DNA of 64,000 nt from Cauispirillum nitrogeniifigens. GTDB taxonomy: Bacteria > Pseudomonadota > Alphaproteobacteria > Rhodospirillales > Rhodospirillaceae. The notes under the pieces were generated by a model. The model did not search any database. It worked only from the letters and a program-made list of their open reading frames with translations, and was not told the DNA's origin. Positions 15,641 to 24,297 of the stretch are shown here, in pieces. The translations under genes were made by a program, and so were the position numbers. The stretch spans positions 124,001 to 188,000 of the forward strand of contig NZ_JBLOOT010000005.1 in the NCBI RefSeq assembly GCF_049800675.1, written 5' to 3'. The first letter of the stretch is position 1, and every line of letters begins with the position of its first letter.

Positions 15641-15691
15641 TATTGTGCAACGCAATATTCTTTTGACTCCGACCGCCCGCAACGGTATCTT
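15641..15691 (+). promoter_or_regulatory. Phasin gene promoter with upstream palindrome
   Basis: TTGACT (15663-15668) and TATCTT (15686-15691) are 17 bases apart, a good sigma-70-type promoter 54 bases before the phasin ATG. Just upstream, 15641-15657 reads TATTG-TGCAACG-CAATA, an imperfect palindrome well placed for a repressor such as PhaR. The regulator is not in the window. Confidence 0.65.
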
Positions 15692-15744
15692 GCGCCAAAC
15701 GTGGCTCAACCGGCCCCGGCATTCCCCAACGAGAGGATCCTCAC

Positions 15745-16191
15745 ATGGTCAAGCAGTCCGGCACCCCCTTCGACTTCGATTTCACCAAGTTCATGGGCGA
15801 CTTCAAGGTCCCGGGCGTTGACGTCGATGGCCTGATGGCCTCTCAGCGCAAGAACCTGGAAGCCATCACCGCCGCCAACAAGGTGGCCATGGACAGCATG
15901 CAGGCCGTCGTCCGCCGCCAGGCCGAGCTGATGCAGCAGGCCATGGAAGAGGCCCGCACCGTCGCCGCGTCGCTGACCGACAACGCCCCGCTGCCCGAGA
16001 AGATGGCCAAGCAGACCGAGATCACCAAGGAAGCGTTCGAGCGCGCCGCCGCCAACGCCCGCGAACTGGCCGAGATGCTGGCCCGCTCCAACACCGAGGT
16101 CGCCAATCTCATGCAGGCTCGCGTCGCCGAAGCCATGAACGAGATCAAGGCCGTGGTGGAGCAGGTCGCCAAGGCCGCCCCCAAGAAGTAA
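15745..16191 (+). CDS. Phasin family protein
   Basis: A 148-residue amphipathic, alpha-helical protein that would coat polyhydroxybutyrate granules and limit their size. It has the phasin pattern: an N-terminal Phe/Asp-rich stretch (FDFDFTKFMGDFKVPG), the block LMASQRKNLEAITAANKVAMDSMQAV, long heptad-like helices rich in Ala, Glu and Gln, and a Lys-rich end. AGGA stands seven bases before the ATG. It has its own promoter and a strong terminator, so it is a single-gene unit. Confidence 0.92.
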   Translation: MVKQSGTPFDFDFTKFMGDFKVPGVDVDGLMASQRKNLEAITAANKVAMDSMQAVVRRQAELMQQAMEEARTVAASLTDNAPLPEKMAKQTEITKEAFERAAANARELAEMLARSNTEVANLMQARVAEAMNEIKAVVEQVAKAAPKK

Positions 16192-16231
16192 GGCCGCACC
16201 GGACCCGGTCCGGTCGCACAGTCCGAAGAAA

Positions 16232-16264
16232 CCCCCGGCGGAGCCTCTCCGCCGGGGGTTTTTT
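16232..16264 (+). terminator. Strong terminator of the phasin gene
   Basis: CCCCCGGCGGAG (16232-16243) pairs with CTCCGCCGGGGG (16247-16258) around CCT, followed by six T (16259-16264). Confidence 0.92.
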
Positions 16265-16564
16265 CTTGCCCACTCCCTGACGCGCAACGTCTTTGGGCGG
16301 GGCCGTCATTCCCACGGCGCAGGCACCGTCGGCTACCTACTCCCCCCGGAGCGCCCACCCCGGACGAGCAGCGCATCTATCAGGTCAGCCAACCACCTTA
16401 GGCTAGGGAGCCCCGCCGAATTCCCAGGCATGCAACTCCTTCGTGAGTTTGCCGCCAGTGGTGCCGCGTGACAGCATCAGTCTCGTACTCGCCGACGTCC
16501 GGCCGAGTAGAGCACACACACGCTACTTCACCACTTGACAGTAATTCGCAGCATGGAGCCTGCC
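16265..16564 (+). other. 300-base leader region upstream of the Tad locus
   Basis: No gene is seen between the phasin terminator and flp. One dyad is visible, TACTCG (16486-16491) and CGAGTA (16504-16509) with 12 bases between, about 60 bases before the flp start; it could be an operator. No convincing -35/-10 pair was found; a TTGACA at 16535 is too close to the start codon to serve. Confidence 0.35.
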
Positions 16565-16789
16565 ATGACTAAGCTCATGACCCTTGCCCGCGCCCTGAAG
16601 AAAGACGACGGCGGGGCCACCATGATCGAGTACACGCTGCTCGCCGGCCTGGTGAGCGTGGTGATCATCGCCCTCCTGGTCAGCATCTCCGGCAACATCA
16701 ACGCCATCTGGACCGGCGTGGACACCGCCATGCAGCAGGCCGCCGACAGCCTGCCCGCCGGTGGCGGCGGGGAAACGCCGGCCGAGTAA
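16565..16789 (+). CDS. flp: Flp-type pilin subunit
   Basis: Major structural subunit of the Tad/Flp pilus. The 74-residue precursor has a basic leader (MTKLMTLARALKKDDGG), a prepilin cleavage point before ATMIEYTLLAG (the Glu-Tyr pair after cleavage is the Flp mark), one hydrophobic helix (GLVSVVIIALLVSI), and a short Gly-rich tail. ATG 16565 was chosen because GGAG lies six bases upstream; ATG 16553 would overlap it. It should be cleaved by the prepilin peptidase at 26206-26721. It is the first gene of the 13-kb pilus locus. Confidence 0.93.
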   Translation: MTKLMTLARALKKDDGGATMIEYTLLAGLVSVVIIALLVSISGNINAIWTGVDTAMQQAADSLPAGGGGETPAE

Positions 16790-16889
16790 CGCGGCGCCCT
16801 GGGGCACCCGGTGGCCGCTCCCTTGCGGCCGCCGGGGCTCCCCGCCCCGCCCTTTCCGCCCCTTTTTCCTCGTCAACGGGAGACGGACC

Positions 16890-17747
16890 ATGCGCGCCCG
16901 TTCCTTCGCCGTCCTCGCCCTGGCCCTGGTGCTGGCCGGCTTCTCGGTGTTCCTGGCGCGGTCCTGGTTGCAGGCCAACATGCCCGGAACCGTCGTCAGC
17001 GAACCGACCCTGCGGACCACCACCGTGGTGGTCGCCCGCGTGCCGCTGTATTTCGGCAACCAGCTCACGGCGGAGAACCTGCGGGTCATCGAATGGCCGG
17101 CCGACAACCGCCCCGAAGGCACCTTCACCACCCTGGACGAGATCCTCCGCGAGGGCGAACGCCGAGTCGTGCTGCGGCCCATCGAGGCGGACGAGCCGAT
17201 CCTGGCGGCCAAGGTGTCGGGCTTCGGCGGGCGTGCCACCCTGTCGTCGGTCATCGCCGACGACATGCGCGCCATGACCATCCGCGTCAACGACGTGCAC
17301 GGCGTGGCCGGCTTCGTCCTGCCCGGCGACCGCGTGGACATCCTGATCACCCGCGAGCCGGACAAGGACAGCCCGATCACCGACATCCTGTTGCAGAACG
17401 TGCAGGTCCTGGGCATCGACCAGGACGCCAACGAAAAGCGCGACAAGCCGCAGGTCGCCCGCGCCGTCACCCTGGAGGTGACGCCCGAGCAGGCGCAGAA
17501 GCTGACCCTGGCCTCCACCGTCGGCACCCTCAGCCTGTCGCTGCGCAACCTGCTCAACACCGACGCCGTGGCCCAGCGGTCGATCACCCTGAAGGACCTG
17601 CGCATCGGCGAGGTCAACGGCGAGGACAAGCCCCAGGTCCAGGCCGCCCCCGCCCCGGTGCGCGCCAATCCCGGCATCGAGGTGCGCGTGGTGCGCGGCC
17701 TGGCGGCGACGTCGCAGCGCGTCCTGCCCGACGCCGGCGCCCGCTGA
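16890..17747 (+). CDS. cpaB: Flp pilus assembly protein CpaB/RcpC
   Basis: Periplasmic, membrane-anchored pilus assembly factor. The 285-residue product has an N-terminal hydrophobic helix (FAVLALALVLAGFSVFLA), then an SAF/antifreeze-like domain with VVVARVPLYFGNQLTAENL, and the RcpC mark MRAMTIRVNDVHGVAGFVLPGDRVDI. The tail has QVARAVTLEVTPEQAQKLTLA. GGGAGA stands before ATG 16890. It lies 100 bases after flp and 80 before cpaC in the same operon. Confidence 0.93.
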   Translation: MRARSFAVLALALVLAGFSVFLARSWLQANMPGTVVSEPTLRTTTVVVARVPLYFGNQLTAENLRVIEWPADNRPEGTFTTLDEILREGERRVVLRPIEADEPILAAKVSGFGGRATLSSVIADDMRAMTIRVNDVHGVAGFVLPGDRVDILITREPDKDSPITDILLQNVQVLGIDQDANEKRDKPQVARAVTLEVTPEQAQKLTLASTVGTLSLSLRNLLNTDAVAQRSITLKDLRIGEVNGEDKPQVQAAPAPVRANPGIEVRVVRGLAATSQRVLPDAGAR

Positions 17748-17827
17748 TCGCCCTTCCCGCTTCCCGGTTCCCGCATTCGGTCCACGCCCCGGAGCCACCG
17801 GCCCCGGATGCCGAGAGAGAGGACGTC

Positions 17828-19282
17828 ATGATCCCTTGCCGCATAGCCCCTCTTGGCCGCTTCGTCCGCCTGGGACTGCCGTCCCTCCTCGCGGCGGCGC
17901 TGTGCGCCACCCTGACCCTGGCCGCCGCCCCGGCCCCGAGCGCCGCCCAGCAGGCGGCACCGCCCGGCCCCGGCCTGCTCGTCGACACCGCCGCGCGCGG
18001 CACCGAGATGGAGGTGCCGGTCAACAAGTCCCAGGTGCTGCGCGTCGACCAGCCGTTCCGCGACATCATGGTCGGCAATCCCGAGGTCGCCGATGTCATG
18101 CCGCTGAGCGACCGCGCCATCTATGTCCTGGGCAAGCAGGTCGGCTCCACCAACCTGTCCATCTACGGCGCCAACCGGCGCCTGCTGGCGGTGGTCGACC
18201 TCAACGTCACCCACGACGCCGCCGGCCTGCGCGGCCGCCTCAACGAGATCATGCCCGGCGAAGCCATCGAGGTGCGCGGCGTCAACGGCGGCCTGGTGCT
18301 GTCGGGCGCCGTGTCGTCGGCCCGCCAGCTCGACCGCGCCATGCAGATCGCCCGCCGCTACGCCCCCGACGCCGTCACCAACCTGCTGACCGTCACCGGC
18401 AGCCAGCAGGTCATGGTGTCGGTGCGCGTCGCCGAGGTGCGGCGGTCGCTGGCCCGCGAACTGGGTATCAAGCCGACCATCATCGGCGGCGACATCGTCG
18501 TTTCGGCCCTGGAGACGCTGGACCCCAGCCGCTTCCTCGGCGCCTTGTGGAACATCGAGGCCAGCGACTTCACCGTCGACCTGCTGATCGACGCTCTGGA
18601 GGAAAAGGGCGCCCTCAAGGTCCTGGCCGAGCCCAACCTCATCGCCCTGTCGGGGGACACCGCCAACTTCCTGGCCGGCGGCGAGTTCCCGGTGCCGGTG
18701 GCCCAGGATGCCGACAACGGCGTCGCCACCGTGACCGTGGAATGGAAGCAGTTCGGCGTCAGCCTGGCGTTTACCCCCACCGTGCTGGACGGCGACCTGA
18801 TCAACCTGCGGGTCGCCCCGGAGGTCAGCCAGATCGACACCACCAACACCGTCACCCTGCTGGGCACCACCATTCCCGGCCTGTCGACCCGCCGCGCCGA
18901 AACCACGGTGGAACTGCGCGACGGCCAGAGCTTCGCCATCGCCGGCCTGCTGCAAAGCGACTTTTCCGACACCATCCGCCAGGTTCCCGGCCTGGGCGAT
19001 GTGCCTGTCCTGGGCTCGCTGTTCCGGTCCTCTGCGTTCCAGCGCAGCGAGACCGAGCTGGTCATCATCGTTACCCCGCGCCTGGTCCAGCCGGTGCCCG
19101 CCGGCAGTCTGGCGGCGCCGACCGACACCTTCGTCCCGCCGTCGGAGATCGACATGTTCCTGCTCGGCCGCGCCGACAGCACCCCGGCCGACGCCGGCAT
19201 CGGCGGCCGCGGTGTGGTCGAGGTCCTGGGCGCCCGCTCCGAGGGCGGCATCAGCGGTGCCTACGGGCACATCCTGAAATGA
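17828..19282 (+). CDS. cpaC: Outer-membrane secretin CpaC/RcpA
   Basis: Forms the outer-membrane gate for the pilus. The 484-residue precursor has a long signal region ending near SAAQQA. It is followed by an N-terminal pilotin-like domain (VPVNKSQVLRVDQPFRDIMVGNPEVADV), a BON-like segment (GAVSSARQLDRAMQIARRY), and the C-terminal secretin core (VLAEPNLIALSGDTANFLAGGEFPVPV, FTPTVLDGDLINLRVAPEVSQID, TELVIIVTPRLVQPV). GAGAGG precedes the ATG. Length and motifs are normal for Tad secretins. Confidence 0.94.
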   Translation: MIPCRIAPLGRFVRLGLPSLLAAALCATLTLAAAPAPSAAQQAAPPGPGLLVDTAARGTEMEVPVNKSQVLRVDQPFRDIMVGNPEVADVMPLSDRAIYVLGKQVGSTNLSIYGANRRLLAVVDLNVTHDAAGLRGRLNEIMPGEAIEVRGVNGGLVLSGAVSSARQLDRAMQIARRYAPDAVTNLLTVTGSQQVMVSVRVAEVRRSLARELGIKPTIIGGDIVVSALETLDPSRFLGALWNIEASDFTVDLLIDALEEKGALKVLAEPNLIALSGDTANFLAGGEFPVPVAQDADNGVATVTVEWKQFGVSLAFTPTVLDGDLINLRVAPEVSQIDTTNTVTLLGTTIPGLSTRRAETTVELRDGQSFAIAGLLQSDFSDTIRQVPGLGDVPVLGSLFRSSAFQRSETELVIIVTPRLVQPVPAGSLAAPTDTFVPPSEIDMFLLGRADSTPADAGIGGRGVVEVLGARSEGGISGAYGHILK

Positions 19283-19293
19283 GGAGACAGTCC

Positions 19294-19587
19294 ATGGTCC
19301 GCTCCCGCCTCCCCCTGCGCCCCGCCGCCCCCGCTGCGGTCGCCCTCGCCGCCGCCCTGGCGCTGGCCGCCGCCTGCGAACCGCAGAACCGCGCCGCCCT
19401 GCACCCGTCCTTCGGCAACGCGGTCAGCCACAACATGGCCATGCAGGTGGTCAACCCGACGCCCGACCGCGTCGACCTGCCGCCCGAGCACGGCGGCGCC
19501 CGCGCCGCCATCGCCACTCATCGCTACAACACCGCCACCACCACGCCGCTGGAGACGGTCAGCACGCGCGCCCAGGAAGCCAAGTAG
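19294..19587 (+). CDS. Small CpaD/RcpB-like lipoprotein
   Basis: A 97-residue exported protein with a lipoprotein-like signal (LALAAACEP) and the C-terminal pattern of Tad-locus CpaD relatives: FGNAVSHNMAMQVVNPTPDR, then DGARAA-like GGARAAIATHRYNT and PLETVSTRA. Classical CpaD is about twice as long, so this is the short form rather than a truncated gene, since the reading frame is intact and the position between cpaC and cpaE is the usual one. It probably assists secretin localisation in the outer membrane. Confidence 0.78.
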   Translation: MVRSRLPLRPAAPAAVALAAALALAAACEPQNRAALHPSFGNAVSHNMAMQVVNPTPDRVDLPPEHGGARAAIATHRYNTATTTPLETVSTRAQEAK

Positions 19588-19624
19588 CCCCGTGCGACCG
19601 CCCCAGCCAGAAAAAGGACAGGCC

Positions 19625-20878
19625 ATGACCGCGCTGTCTTTCGCCACCGACCTGACGATCACCGCCCTGCTGCGGTCGCCGCGCACCCGCGACGCGGTGG
19701 CCGAGGCCCTGACCGGGGAGCGCCACCTGCGCTGCGATGCCCGCGTGCAGCCGCTCAACGGCGGCGACACCATCCTACCCGACGACCGCCAGGCCGACCT
19801 GCTGATGGTCGAGGTGGAGCTTGACGACGACAGCCAGATGCGCGCCCTGGAGGCCCTGATCGCCACCCGCGCCGGCCACCAGCCGATCATCGTCATCGCC
19901 GGCGAGACGTCCCTGGCCGGCATGCGCCGCCTCATCCACCTGGGCATCGCCGACGTGGTGATGCTGCCCCTGCGCCGGGGCGACCTGCTGGCCGCCATCG
20001 CCTCCGCCCAGCGCGGCGGCGGGGGCGGTCATGGCGGGGGCGGTCATGGTGGCGGCGGCCCCGGCCCCCGCGACGACCGCCCGGCGGCCCGGCGCGGGCG
20101 GGTGGTATCGGTGCTCAAGGCGTGCGGCGGCAGCGGCGCCACCACCATCGCCGTGCACGCCGCCAGCGCCCTGGCCCGCCAGGCAGCCCAGGACCACAGG
20201 GCGACGGACGGCCAGCGGGTCGGACTGATCGACCTCGACCTGCAATTCGGGTCGGTGGCCCTGCACCTCGACCTGCACCCGCGCCTGAGCGTGCTGGACC
20301 TCGTCAAGGCGGTCGACCGCCTGGACGGCGAGTTGCTGTCCAACGCCGCCACCCGCCATCGCAGCGGCCTCCAGGTGCTGCCCGCCCCGCCCGAGGTGGT
20401 GCCCCTGGACAGCGTGCCGGTGGCCGCCGCCGAACGGCTGGCGGCCTGCGCGCGGGCCACCTGGGCGCATACGGTGATCGAACTGCCGCACGCCTGGACG
20501 GCGTGGACGCGGGCGGTGCTGGCGGCGTCCGACGCGGTGCTGCTGGTCACCCAGATGACGGTGCCGGGCATCCACCATTCGGCCCGCCAGATCGACACCC
20601 TGCGCGAGGAGAACCTGGGCCACCTGCCGCTGGTCATCGCCGTGAACCGCTACGAAAAGGGCCTGTTCAAGGACGCCATGGTCAAGCAGGCCGAACAGGC
20701 CCTGGGCCGGCCGCTGGAACACTTCATCCCCAGCGATTTCAAGTCGGTGTCCCAGGCCATCGACGCCGGCGCCTCGCTGCACGAGACGCGGCAGGGACGC
20801 AAGACCCTCAAGCGCCTGGACGACCTGGCCGCCGCCGTGGCCGCTGCGACCGCCGCCCCCGCCAACGCCGCCGAGTGA
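19625..20878 (+). CDS. cpaE: Pilus localisation ATPase CpaE/TadZ
   Basis: MinD/ParA-like protein that positions the Tad machine at the cell pole. The 417-residue product has an N-terminal receiver-like domain (residues about 10-125), a glycine/histidine-only linker near 131-148 (GGGGGHGGGGHGGGG), and a C-terminal ATPase-like domain with CGGSGATTIAVHAAS and VGLIDLDLQFG. The P-loop has Ala where ParA proteins carry the key Lys, as in many TadZ proteins. ATG 19625 follows AGGAC. The unusual linker is encoded by near-repetitive DNA at about 20016-20070. Confidence 0.92.
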   Translation: MTALSFATDLTITALLRSPRTRDAVAEALTGERHLRCDARVQPLNGGDTILPDDRQADLLMVEVELDDDSQMRALEALIATRAGHQPIIVIAGETSLAGMRRLIHLGIADVVMLPLRRGDLLAAIASAQRGGGGGHGGGGHGGGGPGPRDDRPAARRGRVVSVLKACGGSGATTIAVHAASALARQAAQDHRATDGQRVGLIDLDLQFGSVALHLDLHPRLSVLDLVKAVDRLDGELLSNAATRHRSGLQVLPAPPEVVPLDSVPVAAAERLAACARATWAHTVIELPHAWTAWTRAVLAASDAVLLVTQMTVPGIHHSARQIDTLREENLGHLPLVIAVNRYEKGLFKDAMVKQAEQALGRPLEHFIPSDFKSVSQAIDAGASLHETRQGRKTLKRLDDLAAAVAAATAAPANAAE

Positions 20879-20891
20879 ACGGAGCCCCGCC

Positions 20892-22322
20892 ATGTTCGAC
20901 CGCATCCTGACGCGCCGGGCCGCCCCCGCCCCCGCCGACCCGACCGAGGCCCCGCGCAGCCGCTTTTCCGAGGACGCCGCGCCGCCGCCGGCCGCCGCCC
21001 CAACCATCGCCCCCACCATCGTCATGGGCGAGGACGGCGCGGGCGGGCGGTCCGACTACATCGCCCTCAAGGTGTCCCTGCACCAGAAGCTTCTGGAGAC
21101 CATGAACCTCCAGATCATCGACAAGCTGCCGCCCGAGCAGTTCCGCGCCGAGGTCGGGGCGATGCTGCGCGACATCTTCGCCGCGGAGCCGATCCCGCTC
21201 AACGGCCAGGAGCGCGCCCGCCTGGTCGACGACCTGCTCGACGAGCTTCTCGGCCTGGGACCGATCGAGCCGCTGCTCAAGGACCCCACGGTGTCGGACA
21301 TCCTGGTCAACGCCGCCAGCAGCGTCTACGTGGAGCGCGGCGGGCGCCTGGAGCCGACGACGGTCAAGTTCAAGGACAACCGCCACCTCCTGCGCATCAT
21401 CAACAAGATCGTCTCGGCGGTGGGGCGGCGCATCGACGAAAGCCAGCCGCTGGTCGACGCCCGGCTGGCCGACGGCTCGCGCGTCAACGCCGTCTGCGCG
21501 CCCATCGCCATCGATGGGCCGCTGCTGTCCATCCGCAAGTTCTCCAAGAAGCCCCTGCACCTGGAAAAGCTGGTCGAGGTCGGCGCCCTGACGCCGCAGA
21601 TGGCCGACCTGCTCCAGGCGGTGGTGCGCGGACGGCTGAACGTCCTGATTTCCGGCGGCACCGGGTCGGGCAAGACCACCATGCTCAACGCCATGAGCCG
21701 CTTCATCGACGGCGCCGAGCGCATCGTCACCATCGAGGACGCCGCCGAGCTTCAGCTCCAGCAGCCGCACGTCGCGCGCATGGAAACCCGCCCGCCCAAC
21801 ATCGAGGGGCGCGGCGAGATCGCCCAGCGCGAACTGGTCAAGAACGCCCTGCGCATGCGCCCCGATCGCATCATCGTCGGCGAGTGCCGCGGCTCCGAAG
21901 CCTTCGACATGCTTCAGGCCATGAACACCGGCCACGACGGGTCGATGACCACGGTGCACGCCAACACCTGCCGCGATGCCGTGTCGCGCCTGGAGCAGAT
22001 GATCGGCATGACCGGCATGGACCTGCCGCTGAAGACCATCCGCGCGCAGATCGCCTCGGCCATCGACGTCATCATCCAGCTTGAGCGCATGAGCGACGGC
22101 CGCCGCCGCATGACCAGCGTGCACGAGATCGTCGGCATGGAGGGCGACGTCGTCACCATGCAGGAGATCTTCCACTTCCGCCGCGACCGCACCGAGGCCG
22201 ACGGTACCATCCGGGGCACCTTCTGGGCCACCGGCATCCGGCCGAAGTTCCTGCCCGACCTCAAGGCGCGCGGCCTGGACCTCGACCCCGAGCTGTTCTC
22301 GCCCGACCGGCCGCTGGCCTAG
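20892..22322 (+). CDS. cpaF: Pilus assembly/secretion ATPase CpaF/TadA
   Basis: Hexameric cytoplasmic ATPase that drives pilin extrusion. The 476-residue product has a Pro/Ala-rich N-terminal tail, a helical domain (LLDELLGLGPIEPLLKDPTVSDILVN), the Walker A motif GGTGSGKTT (around residue 255), the Asp box RIVTIEDAAELQL, Walker B RIIVGECRG, and the His box GSMTTVHANT. All catalytic positions are present. It starts 13 bases after the cpaE stop. Confidence 0.96.
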   Translation: MFDRILTRRAAPAPADPTEAPRSRFSEDAAPPPAAAPTIAPTIVMGEDGAGGRSDYIALKVSLHQKLLETMNLQIIDKLPPEQFRAEVGAMLRDIFAAEPIPLNGQERARLVDDLLDELLGLGPIEPLLKDPTVSDILVNAASSVYVERGGRLEPTTVKFKDNRHLLRIINKIVSAVGRRIDESQPLVDARLADGSRVNAVCAPIAIDGPLLSIRKFSKKPLHLEKLVEVGALTPQMADLLQAVVRGRLNVLISGGTGSGKTTMLNAMSRFIDGAERIVTIEDAAELQLQQPHVARMETRPPNIEGRGEIAQRELVKNALRMRPDRIIVGECRGSEAFDMLQAMNTGHDGSMTTVHANTCRDAVSRLEQMIGMTGMDLPLKTIRAQIASAIDVIIQLERMSDGRRRMTSVHEIVGMEGDVVTMQEIFHFRRDRTEADGTIRGTFWATGIRPKFLPDLKARGLDLDPELFSPDRPLA

Positions 22323-22346
22323 GCGCGGGGAGAGGGAGGCGCGGCG

Positions 22347-23306
22347 ATGATCGACACCATCCACATCCTCTACGGCGCGGTGTTCCTGGCCGTGCTGCTG
22401 GCGGTCGAGGGGCTGTTCATGCTCGTCGGCGGCGGCAACGGCCTGCGCAAGGCCATCAACCGCCGCATGCGGATGCGCCAGAACGGCCAGTCGACGCAGG
22501 AGGTGATGCAGGCCCTGCGCCGCGCCGACCGCGACAATCCTGAAGCCCGGCGCGGGCCGCTGGCGCCGCTCGACGCCCTGATCGCCCAGGCTGGGCTGGG
22601 CACCTCGGCGGCGATGATGCTGGCCTGGATGATCGCCGGCACCGTGGCGCTGTGGGTGCTGCTGGCGCTGGTGCGGCGGGTGGAGCCGGTCAGTGCCGGG
22701 GTACTTGCCACCGCCGCCGCCGTCGGCGGGCCGATCCTCCTGATGCGCCTGCGCCGCCTGCGCCGCATCAAGCGCTTCGGGGAACAGCTCCCCGACGCCC
22801 TGGACATGGTGGTGCGCTCCCTGCGCGCCGGCCACCCGGTCAGCGCCGCGCTGAAGCTGGTCAGCGAGCAGATGCCCGACCCCATCGGCACCGAGATCGG
22901 CATCGTCGTCGACGAAATGACCTACGGCCTCGACCTGCGCGAGGCGCTGGCCAACCTGTCGCGGCGTATCGGCGGATCGGAAACCGGCTTCATGGTGGTG
23001 GCCATCAACATTCAGCACCAGGCCGGCGGCAATCTGGCCGAAGTCCTGGGCGGGCTGGCCAAGGTCATCCGCGACCGCACCAAGATGGTGCGCAAGATCC
23101 GCGCCCTGTCGGCCGAAGGCAAGCTGTCGGCGTGGATGCTGTCGGCCATGCCGTTCGTCGTCGGCGCCATCATCAACATCATCAACCCCAAGCACTTCCG
23201 CGAGGTCGCGGCCGATCCGCTGTTCCTGCCGGGAATGGCCGTGCTGGGGGTGCTGCTGGCGGTCGGCATCGTGACCGTGTTCCGCATGGTCCGCTTCAGG
23301 ATCTGA
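22347..23306 (+). CDS. tadB: Pilus inner-membrane platform protein TadB
   Basis: A 319-residue type II secretion F-domain protein that forms the membrane base for CpaF. It has an N-terminal helix, a second pair of helices near residues 90-135, the conserved F-domain block (FGEQLPDALDMVVRSLRAGHPVSAAL, then GSETGFMVVAINIQHQAGGNLAEVL), and C-terminal helices (GMAVLGVLLAVGIVTVFRMVRF). It follows cpaF by 24 bases and precedes its paralogue tadC by 19. Confidence 0.94.
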   Translation: MIDTIHILYGAVFLAVLLAVEGLFMLVGGGNGLRKAINRRMRMRQNGQSTQEVMQALRRADRDNPEARRGPLAPLDALIAQAGLGTSAAMMLAWMIAGTVALWVLLALVRRVEPVSAGVLATAAAVGGPILLMRLRRLRRIKRFGEQLPDALDMVVRSLRAGHPVSAALKLVSEQMPDPIGTEIGIVVDEMTYGLDLREALANLSRRIGGSETGFMVVAINIQHQAGGNLAEVLGGLAKVIRDRTKMVRKIRALSAEGKLSAWMLSAMPFVVGAIINIINPKHFREVAADPLFLPGMAVLGVLLAVGIVTVFRMVRFRI

Positions 23307-23325
23307 CGACCACAGGAGAGGTTCC

Positions 23326-24294
23326 ATGGACGGCTCGACCCTGCACGCCCTCATCGACAGCGCCACCACCGGCGGCGGCACGCCGCTGGCCGTCCTGGCG
23401 CTGGTCTTCGCCGCCGTGATCCTGGGCGTCTACGGCACCGCCAGCCTGGTGTCCACCAGCGCCGGGGTGCGCCGCCTGCGCCGTGCCGCCGGTGGCGAGG
23501 CCGCCGGCCTGGGGCGCGACGGCCGGCTGGCCCGGCTTCTGCGGCCCCTGGAGCGCACGCTGGAGCCCGCCGACCTGGAAGCCCGCTCGCGCCTGCGGCT
23601 GCGCCTGCTGCGGGCGGGCTACTACGGGCCGCGCGCCGTGGGCACCTACTTCGCCCTGCGCTTTCTGATGGCCGTCGGCCTGCCCATTCCGCTGATCGTC
23701 GCCCTGCCGTTCGTCTCCCGCGCCGTCGATCCGGCGCCACTGCTGGCGGCGGCGGGCAGCCTGGGGCTGATCGGCTACATCCTGCCGTCGTTCTGGGTCA
23801 ACCTGCGCGGCGCGCGGCGGGCCGAGGCCATCCGCGCCGGCTTCCCCGACGCCCTCGACCTGCTGCTGGTCTGCGTCGAGGCCGGTCTGGGCCTGGACGC
23901 CGCCATCTCCCGCGTCGGCGACGAACTGGCCGCCACCCATCCGGTGATCTCCGAGCAGATGCGCCTGACCAGCCTGGAACTGCGCGCCGGCCAGGCCCGC
24001 GAGGACGCCCTGCGCAACCTCGGCCAGCGCTGCGGCGTCGACGAGGTCGCGGCCTTCGTCACCCTGCTGGTGCAGTCCCAGGAACTGGGGACCTCCATCG
24101 GCGACAGCTTGCGCGTCTACGCCGACGACATGCGCAACGCCCGCATGATGAAGGCCGAGGAACGGGCCGCCAAGCTGCCGGTGAAGATGGCCGTGCCGCT
24201 GGTGCTGTTCATGCTGCCGGCCTTCCTCGGCAGCCTGCTGTGGCCGGTGATCATCCGCGTGATCCGGGTGGTCCTGCCGGTGACGGGGGGCTGA
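23326..24294 (+). CDS. tadC: Pilus inner-membrane platform protein TadC
   Basis: Second F-domain membrane protein of the Tad platform (322 residues). It shares the layout of TadB: N-terminal helix (LAVLALVFAAVILGVYG), a helix pair near residues 105-165, the F-domain block FPDALDLLLVCVEAGLGLDAAI and LVQSQELGTSIGDSLRVYADDMR, and a C-terminal helix (PLVLFMLPAFLGSLLWPVIIRVI). It ends three bases before the next gene. Confidence 0.94.
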   Translation: MDGSTLHALIDSATTGGGTPLAVLALVFAAVILGVYGTASLVSTSAGVRRLRRAAGGEAAGLGRDGRLARLLRPLERTLEPADLEARSRLRLRLLRAGYYGPRAVGTYFALRFLMAVGLPIPLIVALPFVSRAVDPAPLLAAAGSLGLIGYILPSFWVNLRGARRAEAIRAGFPDALDLLLVCVEAGLGLDAAISRVGDELAATHPVISEQMRLTSLELRAGQAREDALRNLGQRCGVDEVAAFVTLLVQSQELGTSIGDSLRVYADDMRNARMMKAEERAAKLPVKMAVPLVLFMLPAFLGSLLWPVIIRVIRVVLPVTGG

Positions 24295-24297
24295 GCC

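Noticed and set aside
16535..16540. TTGACA upstream of flp as a -35 element.
   Set aside because: A -10 at the right distance would fall inside the flp ribosome-binding site and start codon region.
16523..19270. Very long minus-strand open frame opposite cpaB-cpaC.
   Set aside because: No recognisable domain, extreme Gly/Gln/His content, and it lies antisense to well-supported Tad genes.
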